Source: Massospora cicadina (Eukaryota; Entomophthoromycota; Entomophthoromycetes; Entomophthorales; Entomophthoraceae). Taken from it: a stretch of 64,000 bases of DNA. Below, piece after piece: positions 24,040 through 36,760 of the stretch (its first letter is position 1; each line of letters begins with the position of its first letter). Location of the stretch: positions 372,001 to 436,000 of the forward strand of contig JAKSZP010007887.1 in the NCBI GenBank assembly GCA_022478985.1. Direction: 5' to 3'. The notes beneath the pieces were generated by a model, which was not told the origin of the DNA, did not search any database, and worked only from the letters and a program-made list of their open reading frames with translations. The translations under genes were made by a program, and so were the position numbers.

Positions 24040-25541
24040 TCAGGAACGCTGGGGCGACCCACTGAGGTCACCCAGTTCCCTATCATGGGCCATACTGCGA
24101 GTATGGGGCCGATTGGCCAGATTGGTTCCAGTGTGTTGGTCGGCAGTCTTAGTACTGGTTTTTTTCAGTTTCTTCTGGCTCAGATTACACCGTAGATTTT
24201 GGGTCTGGTGTGGGTTGGCTTGTGCCCCATCAGCAAATTTTTTTTCACCGCTTGCCTGTAGGTTTGATGGGCAGAAACTAGGAGTTGAGGTGATTGGGTT
24301 TTGTGCATAAGTGTTGTCACATTGTGATTGACTGAAATGGTCTTCCATGTTATCACTTATCACACGTGATTGGCTGGGAGGATCCACAGTGGTGCAAGGA
24401 TGATCTGCTCTCACTTGGTTGGAGGTGTTTGATTGGTTGTGTCCAAAAAGTTCATTGTTTTGGTTGAATCGGGTTATATGTGAGGGATCTGATTGGTTAT
24501 TTCGCTGTGCTGCCATGGCATCCACCTGAATCAGTTCTGGAGAAATTGTGGTGTGGGTTTGGGTCGTGGCGGAAATTGTGGCCTGATTGCGGGCAGTCTG
24601 TGCGCGATGGCAGTCCTTGCGCATAACAGGCTTAACCAAAGCGACATCAGCTCTTTTGCCCCAATAGAAGGCGAAAGTGGAGTCCTTAATTTTGTAAAAA
24701 GTTGGGCTTGTTTCAACCATATTGTCCTCAAAAATTCTGGTGCTTCAATCCCGCACTTGACGGGGCATGCGTGGTCTTTGTGGCCTATAGCTGAGCAGGA
24801 TTTGCAGATAGGTGGGGTGTGTTCTGGTGTGATGTGAAAGGGGCGAGATATGCTGCCATCAGGGAGGTTGATGGTCACCGTGTGGGGAATGAGGGTGACA
24901 TCCTCTACCACATCCTGATCAGGTTCTATAATGGCTATTGCCTTCCCTGTACACAGGTGGGGCAGTAGGGGGAATTTCTTGAATTCAAACTGTTTGATTA
25001 CGCCATAACCTTTGAGGCCCCCGCGGAGCTCATTCACAAGGATATCATAGTGCACAGTGCTCGGGAGTCAATCAAATATGATGAATAGGTCATTTGCCTC
25101 ATTCCATCATGTGCACACCATGCGGATGGTGCAGTCTTCATTGTTAATCTTTACAGAGAATACAATTTTTGCTGCTTCTGGCTTCTTCCATGGACATGAA
25201 CCTGACGTCCACCCATCCTTTATGTAAATTTTTATAATTTACTGAGATGGTGTTTGGGAAAGTTGTGGAGAAGGCCTCCCCCAACGATTCAAGGGAAGTA
25301 TCGCCAACCATAATTCTAAGGCCGTGCTCAAGGGAGGACAGGGGTTGGGAGTGTTCTATTTTGGTATAGCGCCCATTTTTTGCAGTTGCAAAACTCCAGG
25401 TGCGGCGCTGTACTCACCCTTTTGGTGGGAGGGTGTGAACATTCCACTGGGGCCTTTTTCCCCAGTGGGTTGGGAGGGCTTTGGGTCTTTTGTGCTGTCC
25501 ACTTTCGCCCAACTGGTGTTGTTGTGGACTTATTTGCTCAT
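24040..25541 (-). pseudogene. L1 ORF1: RRM-like plus CCHC RNA-binding protein
   Basis: The start at 25541 (minus) reads MSK then a stop, then VHNNTSWAKVDSTKDPKP, so it is broken early. The order is: proline- and lysine-rich N-terminus; VDVRFMSMEEA; ANDLFIIFD (frame-shifted); then a long intact piece (25055-24531) with LRGGLKGYGVIKQFEFKKFP, LPHLCTGKAIAIIEP, and the zinc knuckle CKSCSAIGHKDHAC; then an Asn/Gln/Ser-rich C-terminal tail ending SGSPQRS at 24040. Such proteins coat LINE RNA and form the RNP. It gives the template against which the H-element proteins were recognised. Confidence 0.85.
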
Positions 25542-26157
25542 ATTCCTGGTTGATTGTATCTTTTAACTAAAAGTGATAGTCTTTTAGTTTAATTGGTTAA
25601 ATATTTAAAAACACCTACCTACGTGAGAACTTTTTTCTCAAGAGGCATATAAATACCAAATTTTTGTGTAATAGGCTTTAGTTTGGGAGACATAATTTTT
25701 TTGGATTTTTAAAATCAATATGTTATAAAAGATATTTATTCAATTTAATTTAGCTAGCGAAGGCCAACCATGGGATGGAAATTTCCAACATGTAGCAATT
25801 ACCAGGTACCAATATACGCGATAGGCACCCCAGAGAAGCTAAAGCTGCCTCCTGCTGCTAGTGACAAAGCCATTTGAAGAAAGAAGGGGCTATTGTGAGA
25901 ATAGGCTTGTGCCTCTATTGAATACATATGAAGAAAAGGGTCTGAAGTAATGAACCATATTTGGAACCAGGAAGGAACTGACTGTCATTTATGGGATAGT
26001 AAATATTAAACAACCAGGCTTGAAAGTGGTCTATAAGGTGCAAATGGAATGATCACACAGCATCTTGGAAATGGGTGTAGAGCTCAAAATGGTGTCAAGG
26101 AAAACTGTTTGGATGGTCCACATAGCGATTGCACCACTAAGACTCATAGGGTAGGGC

Positions 26158-29100
26158 TTATAGGAGGATTAAAGGACAAGGCGAAGATGTTCTTAGATAG
26201 TCTGAAGGTCTGTGTTTGCTTCTGACAAAAGAGACGCTGAACCTCACGCCATATTGCTTGTGAAGATGGGCACTCTTCCAGGCGGTGGATGAAAGTCTCC
26301 TATTGGTCGCATACAACACATCAAGTGTGAGATGCTTTGGATCACTTTGCAGTATGGTATACTGCTTCAGGCATTGCCACACATAGGAATGAACCTGTGG
26401 CTGTAAAAGAGGGTGGTGGGTTTACTTCCAGATGTCTTTCTGGGTTTCTAGGGAGTACAGGATGTCCAACATGTCCAGATATTCCACTCTGGCCATGGTA
26501 TGGGACCTCCTGGGCATCAAATTTTTCAGAATGCTTGTCTTTGTACTTCCTGTATAAATTGGGGAGTAGGACAACCCCTCTGCAAGGTATGCCCACCGAT
26601 GTTGATCCTCCATTATGCACTCTTCATATTAAGGATCCTTTTAAAATGGGCGGGGTCCCTTTCAGGCCTGCAGAAGATGGATGGGATGCCATATATTTAA
26701 GGAGAGAGTTGGGGTGGGTGGGGTTGTGGAGGCCAAGGGCGCGGGCAAAGCTGGACCGTGCAGCATGTGATTAGTATTGGGTTGAAAGTGAGGGGTTGGT
26801 TACTGAAGCAATACATGTACCCAGAGTTTCTGGATGCCTGTTCCATGTAGTTAAGCAGGCACATTCCTCCGCTTTGGCATGGACCATAGAGGGCTTCTAA
26901 TAGCACTGGGAAAGGTGACCTAGCCAAAGTCAATATTGTATGAGGGCATATAAAGAGACAAAGAAGGATGGGAATAAAACAAAGGCGTGGGCTATAAACC
27001 AAACTTTTGACAAAAACAAAGTGTTGGCAAGCACACATCACCTGTTAGGCTGGTTTATTGATCCCCTAATGAAGCGATACACTTTGTTACACAAGCTAAT
27101 ATGTGTTGTTCCATTATTGAATTGGCGTATCCACCCATTTCCATCTATAATCCCAAGTGGCGCACTGGGCCCTCAGTTGGCCTGGGCACAGAAGGTAGCC
27201 CGATATGTGTGTTTTGGGGTGGTCACTTGGGTAATTTGAAAGTAGCTTGTACTACTGGGTCCCTCTGATTGAGGGGCTCCGTGCACCATTGTGCTCAGTA
27301 TCTACCAAGGAGGATGAGTTCAATTTTGGATGCGTTGAGGGATGAATTATTAGCCCTAAAGTATCCCCAGATTGTGGGCTCCAATGTGCGTGCATCCTGG
27401 TTGCTGGACACCATCACACAATAATATGCAAATGCAAGCATCTTAACTGTTGATTGGCCTTGCATGAGTACACCAGTATTGCGTGCATTTACACTGTTAG
27501 AAGTGTATTAAGGCTGAAGTTATATAAAAGTGGACTCAGATGTCCCCTTGGCGAAGTCCCCTCTGATGGCGCACCACATCAGTGAAAAAAGTGATCCCCT
27601 TACTGCCATTGTAGCTGATTCAGTGAGAATCATTGTCCAACTGATGAAACATGGGGGAGGTGGAACTGGTGAAGGCAGGACTCAGGGTAGTCCCAGTTGA
27701 CCCTGTCATACGCTTTTTGTTGGTCTAAGAATACAAGCGCTTCAGTAGCTGTGGATTGGCATACAAGAGCCACTGTGTGTATATTGTCACAAATTGACCT
27801 TTTGGTAATAAAGCCAAATTTCTCTGGGGATATTACCTCACAGGCAATGACCTTGAAGCGGTTAGTCATTAATTTAATAAAAAGTTTAGTGTCATTGTTA
27901 GTGAGGGAACTAGGGCTCCAGTTTGCCAAGTCTAACTTATGTTATTTTTGAACAACGTTACCATATAATTCTCTTGTTCTGCTTGGAGGACGTGTCTCTA
28001 AGAGACATTTGTTCATTGAGGCTCTAATTAGGGGGTTAAATAATTGAAATATTTTTTGTAAAACTCATAAATGATCCCATCAGGACCTGGGCTCTTCCTG
28101 TGTGGTTCATCGCAAATGGCGTACCAGAGTTTATCTCAAGTTATAAATTCATTAGTTACAGATATTGGGAAACGGTACAAATAAGTGTGCCGGCGAGAAA
28201 TTCATTTGTTAAGTTTTGATTGACTAATTTGCCCCTTTACAACTTTAAATAATGTCTTCAAATTTTGGTCCATACTTCAGCAGATGTTTCTGCAATGGAT
28301 ATGTCAGAACACCTTACCTGTGTGCAGGTCAAGTTTTGGCATGGGCAAAAAATTGGCGGAAAAAATACGCAGACAATTTTTGCCTATGGTAATATTTTTT
28401 GCTTTATACTGGACACAAAAACGGTGCTTTTGTTATATGATCAGCGCGTTAAGATGAGTAATAGTTCAGCCCATTTATGAACCCAAGCAGGGCTGTACCC
28501 TGCCTAGGGACATTATTCTCCAGTTGGTCCACCTCTACCAAGGCGCTTTTAATGACTGCTGAGACAGACCAAGGGTGCCTCAAGAGTATGGAATGCTTGG
28601 GAAATTGCAGCTGCTTTTAATGTTGACCAGGGTGAGAGGGTCTGCACATAAATGAGTTGAAGACTCCTGTGTCAATGTGGCGGTGTCCAACCAACATGAG
28701 TATGCATGTAATGTGAGATTAGCTGGGAGATGTTTACTCCATTTAGGTGGCTGTGGCACCGGACTCAACAAAGTAAATAACACAGAGACCATCCTGAGGT
28801 CCTAGAAATCTATTTTCGTCATTTCAAAGTATTAGTTCTGAAAGCAAAAATACATTGGGGCTATAATAGAATCTATGCAGGGCATAGACACCAGCTTCCC
28901 GTTGTGTACATGGGGATGTGGTATGTTTGGTAGTAATGGTGTTTGCTTGTGGATGGTATCAGAGTGGCCCAAGGTGGCTTAAATAGCCTGAAATTTAATA
29001 TGTCCCTGCAGTGTAGTAGGCGCGGGTGGCCAATGGTCAGTGGTTGGGTTATCTTACCAGTTTAGGTCGCTGAACACAAATGATTTGGGTGGGAGGGGGA

Positions 29101-29490
29101 GAGAGGCCACAGCAGAGATGAATTTCCGTCAAGCTTGCGCACAGGTATAGGCGTAGATGTTAATTATTGTGTGCACTTTGCATCCCATGAAAAGGTCAAG
29201 ATGAGAACACATTCATCAAGATGTGTGTTTTTCTAAAAGTTTAAAATTATGGTTCGCCAATACCAGCACCCCACAGTGTGGTAACCAAAAGGATTGAAAG
29301 GTGAGGAGCATTGTTGCCCATGTGTCCTTGGCACCTTATGGACAGTGGGTTTCCTGGATTGCCAGGTTGTCCACAATTGATTTTTTTATAGGAAACTCAG
29401 TTTTTAGCCTGGGCCAGATTGGCCTTGAGTCCGACAATATTAAGTGTCCCCATTGTAAAAAAATTTCCCCATCACTCTTTAGTAGTAAGG
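26158..29490 (-). pseudogene. L2 ORF2: endonuclease / reverse transcriptase, heavily decayed
   Basis: It starts near 29480 with MGTLNIVGLKANLAQAK, equivalent to the ORF2 starts of L1 and L4. The RT appears at 27929-27630 (NWSPSSLTNNDTKLFIKL, EKFGFITKRSICDN, FLDQQKAYDRVNWD). The catalytic motif, FADD in its sisters, reads LAFAYYCVMVS near 27440-27410: both aspartate codons became tyrosine (positions 27426-27421). The C-terminal piece STAWKSAHLHKQYGVRFSVSF ends near 26158. It is clearly inactive and more eroded than L3 or L4. Confidence 0.78.
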
Positions 29491-29549
29491 GGAAGGCCGC
29501 TCAGGCCCTGCCACTCCTATCTGCCATGTAAGATCAACCAGTCTTCCCT

Positions 29550-30004
29550 TTTCCTTTTAGCTGCAAGTGTTTAAAAATTGTAAATTGTTAGGTGTATAGG
29601 TATTATCTTTAACGTGGATTAAGCTGTGAATTTCTTGTTTTGTTGCCTTTTTTGGTCTTTGCGGTTTTTTAAGTACTGTAGTTTTTTTTGTGCACTGTCA
29701 AGTATATCCAACAATCTTCCCCTAAAAACTGCCTGATTCTCGGTTGGAAAATCAACTAGCATTTGTTGTGCATGAATCCAGCAGGTGTGAATCATGCACA
29801 TATTGTAAATACAAGGGCTGGGTCACCCATCTGATTGGATGGGAGTTTGGAATTCCACCGTATTGGAAAACTCAGCCTGGTTGGCTTGAATCTGGTCTGG
29901 GGGAATGACAGAGACCGCTATGGCTGCTGTCTTAGCCTGTTTTTAGCTTTGCTTATATACTTTTTTTCGTTTTTGTGGGGACAAAAGTTTTACCTGGAAA
30001 TAAC
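29550..30004 (-). pseudogene. L2 ORF1, C-terminal part
   Basis: The minus strand from 30004 reads YFQVKLLSPQKRKKVYKQS, stop, KQAKTAAIAV. This matches the L4 ORF1 segment CYLLVKPISPQEWKKAKQAH. The protein before this point is at 37509 and upstream, so gypsy C cut ORF1 just after its zinc knuckle. The remainder is a Gln- and Lys-rich tail (to about 29620) similar in composition to the L1 ORF1 tail. Confidence 0.7.
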
Positions 30005-30749
30005 TGTGGAATCCAGATTATTTGTTGCTTGCTGGTGCTTATAACGCCGCTGGATTCCACAAACAATGTTTAGAATAAGTATAAGCCCACTATTAACAAA
30101 AAACTGGCTTTATAAAAATTTTTATCAGGGTTGGTGATGAGAGAAAGGTGAACCCTCTTGATATCTGACTGTTCAGTATAAAAACTGTATTGAGGGCTGA
30201 AGGGAAATTAATGGTAAGTTTGGAACAGCTTAAAATGGGTTGAATAAGGAAAATTTAAATTCGCCCAATCAAAGCTCAGAAAACTCACCTTACTTTGTCT
30301 GAATGATGATGGGGATTTACATTTTGGCAAGACATACTATGGGGTAATGATTTCTAAATTTCAGCCAACCCCCATTAGATAAAATTATTGCACCTTGGGG
30401 ACCCCTGTCAAGCCTATAAAAGGGTGTGGTCCCCACTTGAGTGTTTAGCTTTGTCTGCCCTGACCTGGGGGAGTACCTCCAATAGACTCTATAGATTCCT
30501 TTGCATGCTTGGGGCACTTTGATTTCCTGACTTTGCGCTATTTGCTCATATTGTATCTGTAAAAGTGTTACCCTGATTTTCAGGGTTCCACTGAAAATCA
30601 GCTAGGGTCTTTTGGCCAATAAATCGTATAGACTATCTAAATCGCTCAAATTTAACTTGCAAACTTGTAAATGTCCGACATTTGCCCTTCCCAGCCTATT
30701 TATACCCAAAGCATTCTTATTTTAAAGCTAGGAGGACAAATGTCCAACG
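30005..30749 (-). repeat. gypsy C left LTR (3' LTR of the element)
   Basis: Matches 36761-37503 over its whole length, including GCTTATAACGCCGCTGGATTCCAC near the start, GACCTGGGGGAG-type and GTAAAAGTG-type blocks, and the end GGACAAATGTCCAAC. Its last base is G where the right copy has the canonical A. It keeps a good minus-strand TATA box (30704-30695), which the right copy has lost. Confidence 0.9.
30695..30704 (-). promoter_or_regulatory. TATA box in gypsy C LTR
   Basis: The minus strand reads TATAAATAGG, about 45-55 bp from the 5' end of the LTR in element orientation, where a U3 promoter would lie. In the right LTR the same position reads TCAAAATAGG (near 37450-37460), a mutated version. 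Function is inferred from sequence and position only. Confidence 0.4.
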
Positions 30750-31199
30750 TCATCCTATAAGGATGTTGGGGGGAGAATAGGGCCATAGGAAGCGGCCTTG
30801 TACCTTGTTAATAATAATCGCTGTAGTCAAGGATAGGTTAGAGTACTCTGCACCTCTATTGTGGATGATTATGAAAGGGCCTTCTAAAATGCCCCAAGCT
30901 TACCACTTCTAGGAGTGATGTGGTTATATATAATACAGAACCAGGTCAGACACTTGGAATGGTGGTAGGGGGTTTAGAGCTCATTGGCAGCCTGACCTCT
31001 TTTGTCACCAATCTCATTAAATTGGACATAGCCTCATATTGGATCAGAATGATGCGCTGATTCTATCTTCTCATGGCTTTTTCAGGTTCCTCAGCTCTAG
31101 AGGAGAATACAACTTTAGTTATAAGTGATGATATTCCTGGTTCCCGCCCATAAAAGACAAAAAAATGCTGACATTTTTAAGATCTGGTAATAACTAATC

Positions 31200-32400
31200 T
31201 GATAGGCCATAAGAGCACTGGGTAGGAACTTATCCCAGTGAAGTGGATCAAAGGAGGCCGTTTTTCATAGAATGGAAACCAAAGTTCTATTTGCTCTCTC
31301 CACTGTCCCATTAATAGATGGATTATATGGAGCCAAGAAGAAATATTGTTCTCCCATGGAAGTGGCCAGGATTTTGACTACCCTGGAGGCCTAGTTTTAC
31401 CATTGTCTCAGAGTAGTACTTGGGGACAGCCATGACGTGTGAAAATGTCTGATGTAAAAACGTGGCTATGGCCTTGGCCGTTTGGGCAGGTAGAGCCACG
31501 GCTTCAACCCACTTAGTAAATGGTCAATGGCTACTAGGATAAATTTGTTTCCACCAGTTGTTTGTGGGAGAAGAACTACTATGTCTAAGCTGATGGTGTG
31601 TCACGGTTGTTGAGGGGTAGTTGGTTGATATTGCTATCTAGTCTTGATATTGAACTTGCTTCTTATGCGTGAGGCAGGCATCCAAGAATCTGAGTATAGT
31701 TTCTATAATCCTTTCCCCATTTTACCAATACTTAATCCACTCATAGGTTTTCTTTGCTCCTCCATGACCTAGGGTGGAGTGAGCTTCCAGAATACAGGTA
31801 TGCATTCTGAGAGACGAAGGGTAAGGCATCCATTTTGTCCCCACCTGCTTATAAAACTTCTCACTATCCTCTTTGGTGTTGCGTGAGAGCCAGGCTAACA
31901 TTTTGTGTACAAACTCATCCTCATCAACCCTTCATTGGGGGTCATTAAGAGATCATATAGCCTCTCCGCCTCGCTATTATCCAAGTGAAGGATGGGAAAC
32001 TTAGTTAACTCATCAACATTAATCTAACAGGTTCCAGCACAGTGTTTGATATTCATATCATAATGCTGGAGCTTTAAAGCAAAGAGAGCTAACCAGCCAG
32101 TAGGATCCTTCATGTTCTGTAACTATTTTAGGGAATCTTGGTCAGTAACCACAGTGAAGGAGGTCCCATATAGGAAAGAGAGGTAGGGCTTAAAGCTAAC
32201 ATATCAGTGAGGCACTCCTTCTCCATTACACTGTAATTGCATTCCGCTTTGGATAGCATCTTACTGAAATAGGTGTTGGGATTTTTGCCCATTTTCCCAG
32301 CCTGCTAGATTACCTTTTGTTGCTATGGGAAAATTCCCTAAGGCGAAGTGAATTGAAAATCGGTTGGACTGAGTTTTGGAGGAACTACATTTGGGGGATT
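31200..32400 (-). pseudogene. gypsy C: integrase region
   Basis: On the minus strand near 31610-31450 it reads TISLDIVVLLPQTTGGNKFILVAIDHL and then, frame-shifted, KWVEAVALPAQTAKAI, the integrase core block with its first catalytic aspartate (SLDIV). A later block with CHGCP and DNGKT-like remnants lies near 31440-31380. The N-terminal zinc finger was not resolved. Stops are frequent. Confidence 0.6.
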
Positions 32401-33427
32401 TTGTAATATTCACCTGGTCATATCTGTCAGGGATCACTCTGGATGAATACCTAATATCTCATCGGGCAGAGTGGCTGACAAAATAGTGGCATCTTATAGT
32501 GATTAACTATCAGGTGTACTGATTGGGATTGGTCATGTTTCATCACCAACTGATTGGGAATGAATAGTGAGTTGTGAGGTGAGTGATGCCACCTGCAACT
32601 AGTGAATCGATTGGTTGGTGAAGTGACTTGCCATAATGGGTAAAGAGTCCCATTACCTAAGCAGGTCGCTAGCCATTTATAGTTGGTTCGCTTGGTCATG
32701 AGGAAAACGTTAGGGACACGTTTACAACTCTTTCTGTTTAAGGTCTCAAGGCTGTCTAACAACGGAATCCTAGCCAGGATGAGGAAGACCATTGCTGCTG
32801 ATATGAGGAAGGGTGACTTAATGGCAATGGCTGCCATTTTATGGTAAGAGGTGTCAACTGAGGGTTAGATGGCCGAATCCCCTACTATATAATTCCCTAA
32901 GATTTTTATAATAAAAACACTGTTATTACCAAGATTATTATCATTGCCAAAAGTATTATTGCCAATATTACTATTAGTATTAGTAATATTATTATTTAGT
33001 ATATAGTTAGACTATCAGCATCCAGTGTGAAGTTCCATCTTAAGGATATTATTGCAGAAGGCTAATTGGAAGACTCTTAGAGAGAAGAGTAGATATTTGA
33101 GCGGGGATCTAGAGACAAAGGGAACAACAATCTAGGATAGCTGCTGACTGTGTTGGTCCAAAAGAAATTGTCATCAGGATCTTTATGAAGATTTAGTGGA
33201 CAGTAATATAGGGAACAAATCACTAAGAGTACAACTTATCAAGTATCTAATTGGAAGTACTGGCCGAAGCGTTGGGCCAAATAATAGTTCAAACTCAACT
33301 ACGGATAATAGTCACCATACTATTATTGGATACTATATTCTTTACAACGCAGAGTGCACGAGGAAACCAAACCTGTGCAGATAAAAGGTTACTGGGTTGA
33401 TGACTGATAATCAAACTTAGAGTAAAT

Positions 33428-34602
33428 TTATACAATGGATACCGGATGATCTACAATGTTTTCATTCAATTGGTCCAAAATAGCCCCAACGGCATAATCA
33501 GAGGCATTAGTAAACAGGATAAAGGGTTTAGTATAAATGGTATGCCTCAGGATAGGAAGTTGTCTTAAAGTTGCTGCAACGTCTCTAAAGCTTCCTTTTA
33601 TTCTGCACCCCAATGTAAAGGAGAATTCTTGGTTAATAGGCGGACAAAAGGGGCTTGCTGAGCTGAGCGATTTTAGGGGTGAACTGATAAAAAAACCCTA
33701 TCATCCCTAGAGATACCTTAATATCCCATATATTTTTAGGTTGAGGTACATTTGAGATTGCGTCGACCTTGTCCTATGTGGGTTGGCTTCCTTATTGAGA
33801 GATGGAGTGTCCAAGGAAATCCAATTTCTTTTGGAAGAAGATAATTTTCGATGGTTTTAACTTGATATTTGACTTATGTAGCCGTTAGAACACCTACATC
33901 AGGTGATCAAGATGTTCGTTGAAGGTCTTTGAGAACACTGTGATTTCATTAAGATAGATGATGACACAACTCAAATTTTAGATTCTTCAGGATGTGATCC
34001 ATAGCACGCTGGAAAGTTGCAGGTGTGTTTCACAACCCTTAAGGTAATTGGGTGGATTGGAAGAGACCATCAATGCAAATAAGAGCTCATTTCTCCTGAT
34101 AGTGGGAGAAATTTCATTTGCCAATATCCACTAGCCAAGTCCATTGCTGAGAAGAAGCTAGATCTGGAGAGTTGGGCTAGGGCGTCATAAATGCGGGGAT
34201 AGGATAGGTATCTTTTTAATGCTAGGGTAAATAATTTGCGGTAATTCATGACTATCCAATGACCTCCATTGTTCTTTATAATTAAAAAAGGGGGAAGACC
34301 AAGGGCTTTGGGATGGAACTAGTAGCCACGCGTCTAGTAACTGCTGGAGCTCCGTCCCCATCTGCTGTTCTTCCATCTTTGATTTGAAATAAGGTTTGTA
34401 CCTAATAGGTAGCATCACCCACATTGATGGAGTGGCTCCAGCACTTCATTTGTCCGTTATCAGTATCTGACTTTAAGAATATGTCGCTATATTCATCTAG
34501 TAAATTATGGACTTTTTCCATATAATCTGGGGTAAGCTCATCCGAGATATGGACATTGGGTAATGTGCATACCAGGCTATCATTAGGAAATCCCAAATAC
34601 AT
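33428..34602 (-). pseudogene. gypsy C: reverse transcriptase and RNase H
   Basis: The pre-RT piece (34602-34402) has LTPDYMEKVHNLLDEYSDIF. The RT start (34424-34185) has TELQQLLDAWLLVPSQSPWSSPF. After frameshifts, SAMDLASGYWQMKF-like and ALICIDGLFQSTQLP-like blocks follow (near 34130-34020). RNase H starts at 33613-33428 with LRHTIYTKPFILFTNASDYAVGAIL, where TDAS has become TNAS, so the first catalytic Asp is lost. The order and spacing are standard for gypsy pol. Confidence 0.78.
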
Positions 34603-35289
34603 CCTAGAGCCAATTTAGTGGATAAGTTCAATGTCCTCTATTAGGATCAATAAACCTCGGTTAATCTCCTGTGCCTTACTATAACCATGTCCTTGATGGT
34701 GAGGTTTACCAGCAGAATAGTAACAGGCCTCTGATAGGATAGGTCTATTATTTTTAAACAATACATGAGGCTCCAAGATCTAACACCTTCAAGACTTACT
34801 GGGTGCTACAAACAGTGGTGTGGGATTTGGAGCATAATTTCTTTGTCAACCACTCGTTGTTCACCAGACTTAATTAAGATCTCATCTGTAGCTTAGAAAG
34901 GGATACCGTCCCTGGCATCCACTGAATCGGAAGATTCCTTTTTATTTTGCCCAGAGGTGAAATAATGCAAAGGCATAGAAGAAAATGGGTATTCCACCAG
35001 GCAAGAGTACTCTTTCTTTCCAGGATCATATTTGTAATACTAAAGGGACTCCATAGTTGAGTAATGAGAGGAAACCTTGCTTTATGTTGATTATTCCCTC
35101 ATACTCAATCATAAACTGGATATCTATGAGGAATTCATAGGTGTTGTTGTATTAGGTCACTTCAGGGGCCAATAAGATTAGCTTTCCAATTAGAATGGGA
35201 TGGGAAGAGTATTCCCCAATGGAGCGAGTGCTGTTTGGGCCAGCGATAAAAAATTCTTGATTGTAATTTAAGTCAGCCCCAGATTTATC

Positions 35290-36720
35290 TTTTTGATGAG
35301 CTTAGCGTATATTTAGTTAACTAGGGAGCCAGTACTAGGATGGCCATTACCTAGACTTTTTGAATGACCACTTCAACCTTTGTGAGCGTTCCTAAAAAGG
35401 TAGGTGACAAAGATAAGACCTCCTTGAGCCGGAAGGTGGAGGTTAGTTCTTTAGCAGTCTCTGGGTATTTATAAAGGATGGATTTCATGGTATGGACCCT
35501 CTGAAGAGGTAGAACCAAGCCAGATAAGAATCTGATTGCTTTTCGCTTGCAGTGTCTATAACGTTTGAACATCCTAGAATCTGGCTGAGGTACGTTCCCT
35601 CAAGTATGGTGGTCTCAGCTACTCCTCCAGCGTTCAAACTATCAGGAACCTCCACTTCCATGGGTGCTATCAATATATAGTAACCAACTACATAGTAACA
35701 CCCCTCAGATTCATCCCCAAGGGTGTTCTCAACAACTGACAAAGTTTGCAATTAATAGGGGAGATGGCCACATTAGGTTAAGTAGCTACTTCTGACCATA
35801 CGACTTTTCAGCAAGCCCTTTATTGTTACAGGGGTTACCCTTAGGGCGTGCAACTACCAGCTTGGCTGGAAGGGAAGGCACAGAAGCTTTAGTAAGCTTA
35901 TGTGGGAGTATCTTGTTAACTACTTTACATGTCTCAATTTACATGATGGCATAATATCTGTTTTAAGTCGCACTGAGGAAGCAGTTTTGCAGTAAGGGTA
36001 GGCATAGGTGGGCTCACTCACAACTTCTCGACAGGTGGAAGCTCCTCAAAGGTTAGTGCTGAAGGTTGTACCTCAGCTTCATTTGTTGGTGCACATGAAT
36101 GGAAATCAGTAACGTCTAACAGAGCCGCTTTTATGTTGCAGATGTTTTTAAAGTGGATTTTCACTAAAATTATATGCCTGGCGACAGAATGTTGAGAAGC
36201 TAACCTAGTTAATATGGCTGTGATAGCATCATTCAGGGTTAGCATGTTAGACGCTGACAACCTTTGCATATCAAGGTAAAATTACTCCGCAAAGGCAGCG
36301 GTCAGTTCGCCCACATACATGCTAAGGTGCATAAAGGCCTGTTTATCCCTGTTAAGAATCTGCTTTGAACCTAATTTGGACAAGAGAGCCTCTTTCACCT
36401 TTGAACAGGTATGAAGATTGTCCATGCAAGGAACAATCAACTCTTGTGCCAGGCGACTTAAGCATGGAAGGATGTGTTGTATTTTTCTTATCATTTGCAC
36501 CATGCATGAAATATTTGTAAACTTAAAAAAAGGAAGTAATGCTCTCTTCACCTGGGGTGTACTTGTCTTTAATAGGGGGTTTTAAGGAGAGCTTCTCCAG
36601 CTCTTTAAGACGAGATAAAGCGCTGGTGAGCTGCTTTTTCCAGGGAAGATGTTCTTAATTATGTTTGAAGGGGAAAAGTTGGAGGTTACTCACTTTAGAG
36701 CCTCCATTTTTGATTTTGAT
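35290..36720 (-). pseudogene. gypsy C: gag and protease
   Basis: The capsid-like piece (36551-36282) has VKEALLSKLGSKQILNRDK and continues at 36269-36018 (NDAITAILTRLASQHSVARH). Near 35340-35295 the minus strand reads GHPSTGSLVN, a protease DTGSLVN motif with the catalytic Asp replaced by Ser. I could not place a CCHC finger between them. Coding continuity is lost by several stops. Confidence 0.6.
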
Positions 36721-36740
36721 TTTTTGGTGTACAGAGTAGC

Positions 36741-36757
36741 CCCAGTAGTGAGCACCA
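36741..36757 (-). other. gypsy C primer-binding site
   Basis: The plus strand CCCAGTAGTGAGCACCA lies 3 bp (ATT) inside the right LTR. The minus strand begins TGGTGCTCACTACTGGG, starting with TGG as expected for pairing to a tRNA CCA end. The core TGGTGCTCACTAC is shared with B and D. Confidence 0.75.
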
Positions 36758-36760
36758 ATT

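Larger units (their letters stand above)
20249..25592 (-). mobile_element. LINE L1: full-length non-LTR retrotransposon (about 5.3 kb)
   Basis: The minus strand has ORF1 (25541 to 24040) and ORF2 (about 24020 to 20435), then a 3' UTR of about 186 bp and the shared tail near 20255-20290 (TGTCCCCTGGTCGGCCATCC, then TTGAATAATAATAAAA). A 10-bp candidate target duplication TTGGTTAAAT lies at 20239-20248 and 25593-25602. The length agrees with L4 (5282 bp) and reassembled L2 (about 5.25 kb). Both ORFs carry stops and frameshifts, so it is not active as read, but the RT FADD motif is intact. It is more diverged from L3 and L4 than those are from each other. Confidence 0.85.
25732..30004 (-). mobile_element. 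LINE L2, 3' segment (split by gypsy C)
   Basis: It holds the tail (CCCATGGTTGGCCTTCGC near 25760-25778), all of ORF2 and the C-terminal part of ORF1. The 5' part continues at 37509-38485 beyond gypsy C, which duplicated ATAAC at 30000-30004. Joined, L2 is about 5.25 kb, the normal full length for this family. The left end is approximate and no convincing target duplication for L2 itself was found (a poor candidate is ATAAAAGATATTTATT near 25720). Confidence 0.8.

Noticed and set aside
24040..24720. 226-codon Asn/Gln/Ser-rich frame as a prion-like or transcription-factor gene
   Set aside because: It directly continues LINE L1 ORF1 after its CCHC finger and stops just before ORF2.
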